Counted from the first letter of the stretch, positions 1 to 5,000 are shown. The stretch: DNA of 5,000 bases from DSFT01 sp032249175 (GCA_032249175.1 JAVVGK010000121.1:1-5000); one strand, 5' to 3'. The notes: generated by a model from the letters alone, not told the origin. Translations and numbers: made by a program.

Positions 1-61
1 AAAATTGAGAAGGATTAGAAAGAAGGAAAATTATTAAAAAATAGCGTTTTATATTAAGTGA

Positions 62-83
62 TTGATAATCAGCAACTTATCAA
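62..83. repeat. AT-rich inverted repeat (7-bp arms)
   Basis: TTGATAA at 62-68 is matched by its reverse complement TTATCAA at 77-83, with an 8-base loop between them. AAATTTTA follows. The stem has only one G-C pair, so it would be weak as an RNA hairpin. It could be the end signal of a gene lying to the left, a protein-binding site, or chance in AT-rich DNA. Bases 1-61 hold only short open tails: one plus-strand frame stops at 16-18 and another at 35-37. Either could be the last codons of an upstream gene, but there is too little to identify one. Confidence 0.3.
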
Positions 84-107
84 AATTTTAGGAAATTATT
101 TATTTTA

Positions 108-167
108 CGGGGGGATTTAAGGGGGCGAAGTTCATAAGCCGAAGGCTTGATTTTAGGGTGGGTGGGG
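108..167 (+). other. G-rich island with five G-tracts (possible G-quadruplex or dispersed repeat)
   Basis: Five G-tracts stand out against very AT-rich surroundings: GGGGGG at 109-114, GGGGG at 121-125, and GGG, GGG and GGGG at 156-158, 160-162 and 164-167. The last three are separated by single T residues. There are no matching C-runs on the same strand nearby, so ordinary base pairing does not explain the G-runs. A four-tract quadruplex is possible but needs a long loop (126-155) that contains a small hairpin. The first part, GGGGGGATTTAAGGGGG, is an imperfect direct repeat and resembles the G-run/ATTTAA/G-run elements often dispersed in bacterial intergenic regions. Function unknown. Confidence 0.4.
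135..154 (+). terminator. small hairpin followed by T-run, weak terminator candidate
   Basis: AAGCC (136-140), loop GAA, GGCTT (144-148) form a perfect 5-bp stem, extendable by a T135/G149 wobble. GATTTT follows at 149-154. On the plus strand this resembles a short Rho-independent terminator for a gene to the left. The stem is short and the T-run is only four bases, so it may instead be a structural element of the surrounding G-rich island. No T-run follows the hairpin on the minus strand. Confidence 0.25.
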
Positions 168-200
168 AAAATATAGAAAAATAAATACTTTCAGAATTAT

Positions 201-246
201 TGGACAAGGCAAAAAATTAGTATGCTATGCTTTAAAATTTTGAAAT
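201..246 (+). promoter_or_regulatory. probable yajC-def promoter, short-leader or leaderless type
   Basis: A -35-like TGGACA lies at 201-206. Nineteen bases later comes TATGCT at 226-231, preceded by TG at 223-224 (an extended -10 pattern). This would start RNA near 238, about 9 bases before the yajC ATG. TAAAAT at 233-238 is an alternative -10 that would start RNA within a few bases of the ATG. No Shine-Dalgarno-like purine run lies in 230-246. The block 226-241 (TATGCTTTAAAATTTT) recurs with one mismatch upstream of rpmA on the other strand at almost the same distance from the start codon. That supports a real promoter signal. Confidence 0.5.
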
Positions 247-519
247 ATGCAAAATCAAACAGGTGGAAGTTGGATTTCACTTTTAATTTTTTACCTTTTA
301 ATTTTTCTTGTTTTTTATTTAATTCTTATTCTTCCACAGCAAAGAGAAAGAAAGAGAAAAGAACAAATGATAAAAAGTTTGAAAAAAGGTGATAAAATCA
401 TTACAACATCTGGAATTATTGGTGAAATACAAGTTGTAGGAGATGATTATTTTATAATAGAAAGTGAGGGTACTCCAATAAAAATTAAGAAATGGGCTGT
501 AAATGAGGTTATAAAATAA
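247..519 (+). CDS. yajC: Sec translocon accessory subunit YajC
   Basis: YajC is a small single-pass inner-membrane protein that associates with SecDF-YidC and the SecYEG translocon and supports protein export. The 90-residue product has the family plan: a short N-terminus, one hydrophobic helix at about residues 9-29, the LPQQ motif at 29-32 (the family's RPQQ position), a very basic stretch RERKRKEQ, then a soluble domain. That domain includes KKGDKIITTSGIIGE (46-60), the typical 'kGDkVvT.gGi.G.V' segment. Length is normal to slightly short. The start is well constrained: a TGA in the same frame sits at 241-243, and the next ATG would remove the membrane helix. No Shine-Dalgarno precedes the ATG, which is unusual and fits a leaderless or very short leader. 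def follows with zero spacing. Family assignment is firm. Confidence 0.95.
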   Translation: MQNQTGGSWISLLIFYLLIFLVFYLILILPQQRERKRKEQMIKSLKKGDKIITTSGIIGEIQVVGDDYFIIESEGTPIKIKKWAVNEVIK

Positions 520-1074
520 ATGGTTAGACAAGTTCTTATATATCCAAATAAATTTTTAAGACAAAAAACAATTGAAATTAAAGAATTTAATTTTGAAATT
601 TTACAACTTGCTCTTGATTTGATTGATACAATGAGGTTTTATCAAGGACTTGGTATTTCTGCTAATCAAGTTGGGGAAATTCATAGATTGTGTGTTATTG
701 ATTTGGAAGGTGTTAAGGAAGGGAAAGGTTTTTTAGTTTTAGCAAATCCTGTTTTAATTTATAAGGAAGGTTCAGAAATAGATGACGAAGGTTGCTTATC
801 ATTTCCTGAATTATATGTTAAAGTTCAAAGAGCAACATTTATTATTGCCAAAGCACACAGATTAAATTTAAAAACAAGACAATTTGAAGAAATAGAAATT
901 CAAGCAAGAGGATTATTAGCAAGGGCAATTTTACATGAAATAGACCATTTAAATGGTATTCTTATGATAGATTATATTCCTATTGAAAAAAGGGCAAAAA
1001 TTTTAAAAGATTGGATGGAAGATATTAAATCCAAACAGATAGTTTCTGCACAAGCCAACCCCAAAGCGATATAA
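520..1074 (+). CDS. def: peptide deformylase
   Basis: Removes the N-formyl group from nascent bacterial proteins; a cytoplasmic, ribosome-associated metalloenzyme (usually Fe2+ or Zn2+). All three family motifs are present: GLGISANQ at 43-50 (consensus GfGfAAxQ, with Ser in place of one Ala), EGCLS at 90-94 with metal ligand Cys92, and HEIDH at 139-143 with metal ligands His139 and His143 and catalytic Glu140. The core ends near residue 165. The last 15-20 residues (around KQIVSAQANPKAI) look like a tail, and its codons are antisense to the end of the convergent short-chain dehydrogenase gene. The ATG directly follows the yajC stop codon. GAGG at 505-508 inside yajC is a plausible, rather distant Shine-Dalgarno, so translation is probably coupled to yajC. 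The 184-residue length is at the upper end of normal. Confidence 0.96.
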   Translation: MVRQVLIYPNKFLRQKTIEIKEFNFEILQLALDLIDTMRFYQGLGISANQVGEIHRLCVIDLEGVKEGKGFLVLANPVLIYKEGSEIDDEGCLSFPELYVKVQRATFIIAKAHRLNLKTRQFEEIEIQARGLLARAILHEIDHLNGILMIDYIPIEKRAKILKDWMEDIKSKQIVSAQANPKAI

Positions 1075-1744
1075 ATACTTCTTTATTTTTATTCTTTTTA
1101 ATAGCTTTAACAACCTTTTTAGCAACTTTTTGTGGCTCATCAAGTTTAGGAAATTTATAAGGTAGTTCTAAATTTTTAAAGAATTCTGTTTCAGTAGCGG
1201 AAGGATAAACATTTATAACTTTAATGTTGCTTCTAAAAAGCTCCTTTCTTAAACTTTTAAAGAAACCCATTTGTGCTGTCTTTGTAGCGGCATATAATGA
1301 CCACTTTTTTAATGGATAAAATGCTATTAAGCTTATTATATTTACAATAATTCCATAACCTTGTTCTTTCATTAAAGGAACAATTTCCTTTGTAATTAAA
1401 ATATGTGAAAATAGATTAGTCCAAAAAATTCTTTCAATATCTTCAACACTAATTTTTTCAATTTCGCCATAATAACCTACTCCAACATTATTAACAAGAA
1501 CATCAATACTATCAAAATTTTCAAGAAAATAATTCTTTATAAATGAAAAATCATTATTTTTGGAAAGGTCCATGACAATGTAGTGTGCTTTTATGTTATA
1601 ATTTTTTGAAAGTTCATTACAAATTTCAGATAATAAATTTTCTCTTCTTGCGATTAAAAGTAAATTGTACTTTTCTTTTGCTAACTCATAAGCAATAGCT
1701 CTACCAATTCCACTACTTGCTCCTGTTATGATAGCAGTTTTCAT
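1025..1744 (-). CDS. short-chain dehydrogenase/reductase (classical SDR)
   Basis: NAD(P)-dependent oxidoreductase of the classical SDR family; substrate unknown. The 239-residue protein is one Rossmann-fold domain. It has the TGASSGIG cofactor motif at 7-14, NNVG at 85-88 (usual NNAG), and a complete catalytic tetrad Asn110, Ser138, Tyr151 and Lys155 (YAATK). Arg33-Arg34 directly after the second beta strand (LLLIARRE) favour NADPH; that is inference. The overall pattern resembles the DltE/YqjQ-like 'short-chain dehydrogenase' group. The end is hydrophobic and aromatic (WGWLVQKLSVWI) and may be a membrane-associating or dimer segment. The ATG overlaps the preceding protease stop as ATGA, with no clear Shine-Dalgarno, so translation probably depends on reinitiation. 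It is the last gene of the operon, and its final 50 bases overlap def on the other strand. Confidence 0.9.
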   Translation of the reverse strand: MKTAIITGASSGIGRAIAYELAKEKYNLLLIARRENLLSEICNELSKNYNIKAHYIVMDLSKNNDFSFIKNYFLENFDSIDVLVNNVGVGYYGEIEKISVEDIERIFWTNLFSHILITKEIVPLMKEQGYGIIVNIISLIAFYPLKKWSLYAATKTAQMGFFKSLRKELFRSNIKVINVYPSATETEFFKNLELPYKFPKLDEPQKVAKKVVKAIKKNKNKEVFISLWGWLVQKLSVWI

Positions 1745-2778
1745 ACTTTTATAGGATTTGGCATAAATGTTAAAATAAAAAGAATTAAAGATAGAACTGC
1801 GTAAATTTTATCTTTTTTTGATAGTTCAGTAAAGTCATTTAGAGGTTTTGGATGAGTTAAACCAAGAATTAATGTTAATATAGCCCAAACAAGCCAACCA
1901 CTCCAATATAAAAATCCAAAAATTATTAAAAAAATCCAAGTGATAATTGAAATGTACTTTTGATATTTTCCAAATAATGAATAAGCAATATGACCACCAT
2001 CAAGTTGCCCAATTGGAATTAAGTTTAAATTTGTAACAAATAATCCAAGCCAACCTGCAAAAGCAATAGGATGTAAAATAATTGTTTTATTTTCAATATC
2101 TCCAATTACCAAATTTGCTATTATTTTAAATAATAAACTTTCTCCAAGTGTAAATCCCTCACCTGATGGAGTATGTGGAACAATTTTTGAAAGTTTTAAA
2201 CCTATTATTAAAGCAATAATTGCCACAATTAATCCAAGCCAAGGTCCAGCAGCTCCAATATATAGAAGTGATTTTTTATTTGGAATAATTGATCTAATTC
2301 TAATTACAGCACCCATAGTTCCTATTATAGGATTTGGAAATGGTATAAAATAAGGAAGTGTCGCATCTACCTTAAATTTTCTTGAAAGAATATAATGACC
2401 CATTTCATGAAATAATAGAATTGTCATTATTGAAATGGAAAATGGTAATCCTTTTAAAATTTCTAAGGAAAATGGATTTGCTCCAAGTTGAAATGCTCCT
2501 GCCATGAGTGTTGAAATTATCGTTAGGATGAATAAGACTAAATGTAGTATATAATTTTGTTTTTGAGGCTTTGGTGCTTCAAAAATTTTTATAATAACCT
2601 TTGAATTTTCAATATCTTTAATTTCCATATAGTAGCCATTTTTAATAAGCTCATCTTCCATACTTGAAATTTTTGATTTTAAATCGTTGTAAATTGAAAT
2701 TGAGACATATATTCCATCTTCAAGAATTATATAACCATTTAAAATTGAATATTTTGAAACGATATTTAAAATGTTCAT
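1741..2778 (-). CDS. site-2 protease family membrane metalloprotease (M50, EGY1-like)
   Basis: Putative intramembrane zinc protease of the S2P/M50 family. The 345 residues comprise an N-terminal soluble part of about 74 residues and then several hydrophobic helices, at roughly 75-95, 112-132, 170-194, 236-258, 276-306 and 325-340. HEMGH at 124-128 provides zinc ligands His124 and His128 and catalytic Glu125. NLIPIGQLDGGH at 252-263 is the second motif, with Asp260 as the expected third zinc ligand. The segment from LPYFIPFPNP through GTMGAVIRIRS to GAAGPWLG (141-182) resembles the plant EGY1/cyanobacterial branch. No PDZ domain is visible, unlike RseP. The substrate cannot be inferred. The ATG overlaps the dehydrogenase stop as ATGA; no Shine-Dalgarno is seen. 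Active-site residues are intact, so it is probably active. Confidence 0.9.
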   Translation of the reverse strand: MNILNIVSKYSILNGYIILEDGIYVSISIYNDLKSKISSMEDELIKNGYYMEIKDIENSKVIIKIFEAPKPQKQNYILHLVLFILTIISTLMAGAFQLGANPFSLEILKGLPFSISIMTILLFHEMGHYILSRKFKVDATLPYFIPFPNPIIGTMGAVIRIRSIIPNKKSLLYIGAAGPWLGLIVAIIALIIGLKLSKIVPHTPSGEGFTLGESLLFKIIANLVIGDIENKTIILHPIAFAGWLGLFVTNLNLIPIGQLDGGHIAYSLFGKYQKYISIITWIFLIIFGFLYWSGWLVWAILTLILGLTHPKPLNDFTELSKKDKIYAVLSLILFILTFMPNPIKV

Positions 2779-3797
2779 AGTTCTAAAACAACTTTTCCAA
2801 AAACTTCACCACTTTCAATAATTCTATGTCCCTCTTTTACATCTTTTAATGGTAAAACTTTATAAATTACAGGTTTAAATAAATTATTTTCAAAGTAATT
2901 GATAATTTTCATTAAGTCCGCTCTTCTCCCCATAGTTGAGCCAATTATTGAAATTTGTCTGTAAAATATATGTCTTAAATCAATTTCTGCTAAATGACCA
3001 CTTGTTGCTCCATAAGTGATTATTCTGCCACCATTTTTAACAATTTTTATTAAATTATTAAGATGCATCTTTCCTGTGTGATCTAATACCATATCTATTC
3101 TTCCAAATTTGTTCTTTATTTCTTCTACTATGTCTTGTTTTTTCCAATTTATAACATAATCCGCTCCTATTTCATAAGCTTTTTGAACCTTTTCATCACT
3201 TGAAACTGTTGTTATAACATAAGCATTAATAAGTTTTTTGGCTATTTGAATAGCAGATGAGCCTACACCACTTCCTCCTGACATTATTAAAATTACTTCA
3301 TCTCTATTTAAATTTCCTCTTCTAATTAAGGCATTATAAGCAGTTAGAAATACTAATGGAAAACTTGCACTTTCTATAAAATTTAAGTTTTTAGGTTTTT
3401 TGAAAACAAATTCACTTCTTATATTGATGTATTCCCTATATCCTCCCCAAACATGCTCTCCAAGAATTGAATAACTTTTACAAAAATTATCATTTCCACT
3501 TATACACTCATAACAATTATTACAAGATATAGCAGGTGCTAAAATTACCTCATCACCAATTTCAACATTTTTAACTTCACTTCCTTTATCAACAACAATT
3601 CCACTAATATCTGCTCCAAGAATATGTGGTAATTTTGGTCTTATATTTATTCCTTTCCTTATCCAAATGTCAATATGATTTATTGAAACCGCTTTTATTT
3701 TTACAAGGACTTCATTTGGACTAATTTTAGGCTCTTCAATTTCAGCTAATTCAAGAACATCTAATTCACCAAAATTATTTATAATAACTGCTTTCAC
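2775..3797 (-). CDS. medium-chain dehydrogenase/reductase with structural zinc lobe (alcohol dehydrogenase/quinone oxidoreductase-like)
   Basis: NAD(P)H-dependent oxidoreductase of the MDR superfamily, 340 residues, with an N-terminal GroES-like domain and a C-terminal Rossmann domain. GGSGVG at 174-179 is the cofactor-binding motif; TTVSSDEK (196-203) lacks an acidic residue after the second beta strand, which suggests NADPH (inference). Cys92, Cys95, Cys98 and Cys106 form the structural zinc site of alcohol dehydrogenases. The usual catalytic zinc ligands appear to be missing: the expected Cys position is Asn40 (SINHIDIWIRKG), and the usual GHE is GAD at 61-63. It therefore probably acts as a quinone- or enone-type reductase or on an unknown substrate rather than as a classical alcohol dehydrogenase. 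The start is GTG, in a GTGA overlap with the rpsG stop, with no Shine-Dalgarno. The N-terminus MKAVIINNFGELDVLEL matches the family and supports this start. Confidence 0.88.
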   Translation of the reverse strand: MKAVIINNFGELDVLELAEIEEPKISPNEVLVKIKAVSINHIDIWIRKGINIRPKLPHILGADISGIVVDKGSEVKNVEIGDEVILAPAISCNNCYECISGNDNFCKSYSILGEHVWGGYREYINIRSEFVFKKPKNLNFIESASFPLVFLTAYNALIRRGNLNRDEVILIMSGGSGVGSSAIQIAKKLINAYVITTVSSDEKVQKAYEIGADYVINWKKQDIVEEIKNKFGRIDMVLDHTGKMHLNNLIKIVKNGGRIITYGATSGHLAEIDLRHIFYRQISIIGSTMGRRADLMKIINYFENNLFKPVIYKVLPLKDVKEGHRIIESGEVFGKVVLEL

Positions 3798-4261
3798 CAG
3801 CGGTAATGAGCAAAAACTCTATTTGCTTCTGCCATTTTGTGAGTATTTTCCCTTATTTTAACAGCATTACCAATTCCCTTAGAAGCATCAATAAGCTCAT
3901 TAGCTAATCTTTCAATCATTGTTCTTTCAGACCTACTTCTTGCAGCTTGAATAATCCACTTAATAGCAAGTGATATTTGTCTTTTAGGTCTTATTTCAAC
4001 AGGAACTTGATAAGTAGCACCTCCCACTCTTCTTGCTCTAACTTCAATTTCAGGTTTTACATTTTCAATTGCTTTAAGAAATATCTGATAACCATCTTCA
4101 CCTGTTTTCTTTTGAATTAGTTCTAAGGATTTATAAAGAATTTTTCTTGCTGTTTCTTTTTTCCCATCCCACATTAAATTGTTTATAAATTTAGATACTA
4201 AAACCGAATTGTATTTTGGGTCAGGGGCTATTATTCTTTCAGGTGCTCTTCTTCTTCTCAT
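3794..4261 (-). CDS. rpsG: 30S ribosomal protein S7
   Basis: Primary 16S rRNA-binding protein that organises the head of the small subunit near the decoding E site. The 155 residues match the normal bacterial length. The start MRRRRAPERIIAPDPKYNS, the segment PEIEVRARRVGGATYQVPVE (70-89) and the end ENTHKMAEANRVFAHYRW are hallmark S7 sequence. The ATG overlaps the rpsL stop codon as ATGA and is preceded by a perfect AAGGAGG at 4275-4269, seven bases upstream. In many bacteria S7 represses its own str operon by binding the rpsL-rpsG intercistronic mRNA. Here there is no intercistronic space, so that form of control is unlikely as such. fusA and tuf, the usual downstream genes, are absent; the operon runs on into a dehydrogenase. 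Confidence 0.98.
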   Translation of the reverse strand: MRRRRAPERIIAPDPKYNSVLVSKFINNLMWDGKKETARKILYKSLELIQKKTGEDGYQIFLKAIENVKPEIEVRARRVGGATYQVPVEIRPKRQISLAIKWIIQAARSRSERTMIERLANELIDASKGIGNAVKIRENTHKMAEANRVFAHYRW

Positions 4262-4641
4262 TTCTTTTCCTCCTTGGGTTTCTTCGTTCCATATTTGCTT
4301 CTACTATTTCTTCTTTTTTCAACACCAGCAGCATCATATACACCTCTTATGATGTGATATTTTACACCTGGCAAATCCTTAACTCTTCCACCCCTAACTA
4401 GTACTACTGAGTGTTCTTGTAAGTTATGTCCTTCTCCTGGAATATAGGCTATGACTTCCCTTCCGTTTGAAAGTCTTACTTTCGCTACTTTTCTTAGTGC
4501 AGAGTTGGGTTTTTTTGGAGTTGTAGTATAAACCCTTATACATACGCCTCTTTTTTGTGGATTACCTTCAAGAGCAGGCGCTTTTGATTTTCTTTTTTTA
4601 GGTTTTCTTGGATTTCTAACGAGTTGATTTATCGTTGGCAT
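4258..4641 (-). CDS. rpsL: 30S ribosomal protein S12
   Basis: Decoding-centre protein of the small subunit that affects translational accuracy and streptomycin response. The 127-residue protein is nearly canonical: MPTINQLVR, PQKRGVC (28-34), TTTPKKPNSALRK (39-51), GEGHNLQEHS (69-78), RGGRVKDLPGVKYH (83-96), ending in a basic RSKYGTKKPKEEKK tail. Lys43 and Lys88, where streptomycin-resistance changes often occur, are wild type. Asp89, the residue that RimO methylthiolates in many bacteria, is present. The start lies 26 bases inside rpmA, preceded by a strong GGAGGT at 4651-4646 with 4 bases of spacing. The start is certain because MPTINQLVR is the conserved N-terminus. Confidence 0.98.
   Translation of the reverse strand: MPTINQLVRNPRKPKKRKSKAPALEGNPQKRGVCIRVYTTTPKKPNSALRKVAKVRLSNGREVIAYIPGEGHNLQEHSVVLVRGGRVKDLPGVKYHIIRGVYDAAGVEKRRNSRSKYGTKKPKEEKK
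4269..4275 (-). promoter_or_regulatory. Shine-Dalgarno of rpsG, inside rpsL
   Basis: On the minus strand AAGGAGG is followed by seven bases and the rpsG ATG. It lies within the final codons of rpsL. Such a perfect match implies that this organism's 16S rRNA carries a normal anti-Shine-Dalgarno. That makes its absence before yajC, rpmA and the three distal operon genes informative. Confidence 0.85.
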
Positions 4642-4921
4642 ATTTACCTCCGTAGTATATATTAAATTCTTCTATTGGATAAACTGAAACGAAAACCTTT
4701 CCTTTTCTCCTTTCAAATTTAACTTTTCCATTAACAAGAGCATATAATGTGTCATCTCCTCCCTTTGCAACATTATATCCAGGATGAAATTTTGTCCCCC
4801 TTTGTCTAACAAGAACATTACCAATTCTAACAATTTCTCCATCTCCAACCTTAACGCCAAGATATTTGGGTCTGCTATCTCTTCCATTTTGCGTTGAACC
4901 TTGCCCTTTATGTGTTGCCAT
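4616..4921 (-). CDS. rpmA: 50S ribosomal protein L27
   Basis: Large-subunit protein whose N-terminal tail reaches the peptidyl-transferase centre. Residues 1-82 are typical: MATHKGQGSTQNGRDSRPKY (the flexible tail and GRDS signature), LGVKVGDGE, then VRQRGTKFHPGYNV (38-51), DDTLYALVNGKVKFE and VSVYP. There is no Firmicutes-type cleavable extension before the tail. At 101 residues it is longer than the usual 85-95. The extra C-terminal part (about 84-101, EFNIYYGGKYANDKSTR) contains the rpsL Shine-Dalgarno, encoded by Gly91-Gly92, and overlaps the rpsL start by 26 bases. rplU, the common upstream partner, is not recognisable in the window. No Shine-Dalgarno precedes the ATG; only CGGA at 4927-4924 is close. 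This appears to be the first gene of the operon. Confidence 0.96.
   Translation of the reverse strand: MATHKGQGSTQNGRDSRPKYLGVKVGDGEIVRIGNVLVRQRGTKFHPGYNVAKGGDDTLYALVNGKVKFERRKGKVFVSVYPIEEFNIYYGGKYANDKSTR
4646..4651 (-). promoter_or_regulatory. Shine-Dalgarno of rpsL, inside rpmA
   Basis: GGAGGT on the minus strand lies four bases before the rpsL ATG. It coincides exactly with the codons for Gly91-Gly92 of L27, in the C-terminal extension of that protein. Ribosomes finishing rpmA would pass over it 26 bases beyond the rpsL start, so both independent initiation and coupling are possible. Confidence 0.85.
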
Positions 4922-4943
4922 AGTCCGAAAATTTTAAAGGATA
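4922..4943 (-). promoter_or_regulatory. probable promoter of the rpmA-rpsL-rpsG operon, short-leader or leaderless type
   Basis: Reading the minus strand, TATCCTTTAAAATTTT occupies 4943-4928 and is followed by six bases and the rpmA ATG. It differs at one position from the block before yajC (226-241). TATCCT (4943-4938) or TAAAAT (4936-4931) could be the -10 element. The first gives a leader of about 10 bases and the second only about 3. A -35-like TTGAAA at 4970-4965 is 21 bases from TATCCT, which is longer than ideal. No T-rich hairpin terminator is visible just upstream, so readthrough from a preceding gene cannot be excluded. Confidence 0.45.
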
Positions 4944-4952
4944 AAAAAGCCC

Positions 4953-5000
4953 CTATAAAACCAATTTCAAAATCCTTATCTCTTCTCCAATTCTCACTTT
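4953..5000 (-). CDS. possible C-terminal tail of an upstream gene (partial, unidentified)
   Basis: On the minus strand a frame is open from the window edge to a TAG at 4955-4953. It reads KVRIGEEIRILKLVL, ending 31 bases before rpmA. The composition is protein-like, and a gene in this position could be rplU, since L21 often precedes L27 and commonly ends in a 'TKVKI'-type strand. Fifteen residues are too few to decide, and a second frame is also open through this stretch. Treat as a possibility only. Confidence 0.3.
   Translation of the reverse strand, partial: KVRIGEEIRILKLVL

Noticed and set aside
82..89. Another AAAATTTT octamer, like the core of the yajC/rpmA box
   Set aside because: This palindromic AT octamer also occurs inside genes (near 995 in def) and is expected by chance; the TATnCTT part and a nearby start codon are missing.
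130..150. Resemblance of 'CATAAGCCG' to the conserved 3' region of RNase P RNA, read in reverse
   Set aside because: The match is only about nine bases, and the surrounding sequence on either strand lacks other RNase P conserved regions or enough stem-forming complements.
319..531. 70-codon minus-strand ORF antisense to yajC
   Set aside because: Tyr/Phe/Asn/Ser-rich shadow of the real yajC frame, with no motif.
1080..1101. T-rich run after def as a terminator
   Set aside because: No stem precedes it, and it is simply the antisense of Lys/Asn codons in the SDR gene.
4216..4401. 61-codon plus-strand ORF antisense to rpsL/rpsG
   Set aside because: Low-complexity Phe/Ser/Leu-rich translation expected from the antisense of Lys/Glu/Arg-rich ribosomal genes.
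4672..5000. Long minus-strand open frame across rpmA, including a 71-codon ATG ORF at 4672-4887
   Set aside because: It lies out of frame within the clearly real L27 gene, has no recognisable motif and no supported start; an AT-rich shadow frame is the simpler explanation.

Overview
The window looks like chromosomal DNA of an AT-rich bacterium. G+C is about 30% by eye (not counted), and the proteins are rich in Lys, Ile and Glu. Bacterial identity follows from YajC, peptide deformylase, L27 and bacterial-type S12 and S7. The compact layout, with 4-base stop/start overlaps and almost no spacers, resembles small-genome thermophiles or candidate-phylum bacteria. I cannot place it in a phylum from sequence alone.

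Layout: bases 1-246 are non-coding apart from a possible C-terminal tail at the edge. They hold an AT-rich inverted repeat, a strikingly G-rich island with a small hairpin, and a probable promoter. A two-gene plus-strand unit follows: yajC (247-519), which encodes the accessory subunit of the Sec translocon, then def (520-1074), which encodes peptide deformylase and abuts yajC with no gap. The end of def overlaps the end of the opposing operon by 50 bases.

The rest, 4921 down to 1025, is one tightly packed minus-strand operon: rpmA (L27), rpsL (S12), rpsG (S7), a zinc-lobe-containing medium-chain dehydrogenase, an EGY1-like site-2 metalloprotease with several membrane segments, and a short-chain dehydrogenase. 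rpmA and rpsL overlap by 26 bases; every later pair overlaps by 4 bases (ATGA or GTGA). The first three genes are translation machinery. The last three have no evident functional link to them and may simply ride on a strong ribosomal promoter. The usual neighbours of rpsL-rpsG (fusA, tuf) and of rpmA (rplU directly upstream) are not seen, although a short ORF tail just upstream of rpmA could be an rplU end.

Nothing here is clearly a new system. The best lead is regulatory: the two transcription-unit-leading genes, yajC and rpmA, lack a Shine-Dalgarno sequence but share a nearly identical 16-base box (TATnCTTTAAAATTTT) ending 5-6 bases before the ATG. Internal ribosomal genes carry perfect Shine-Dalgarno sequences. 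This pattern suggests leaderless or very short-leader transcripts for first genes.
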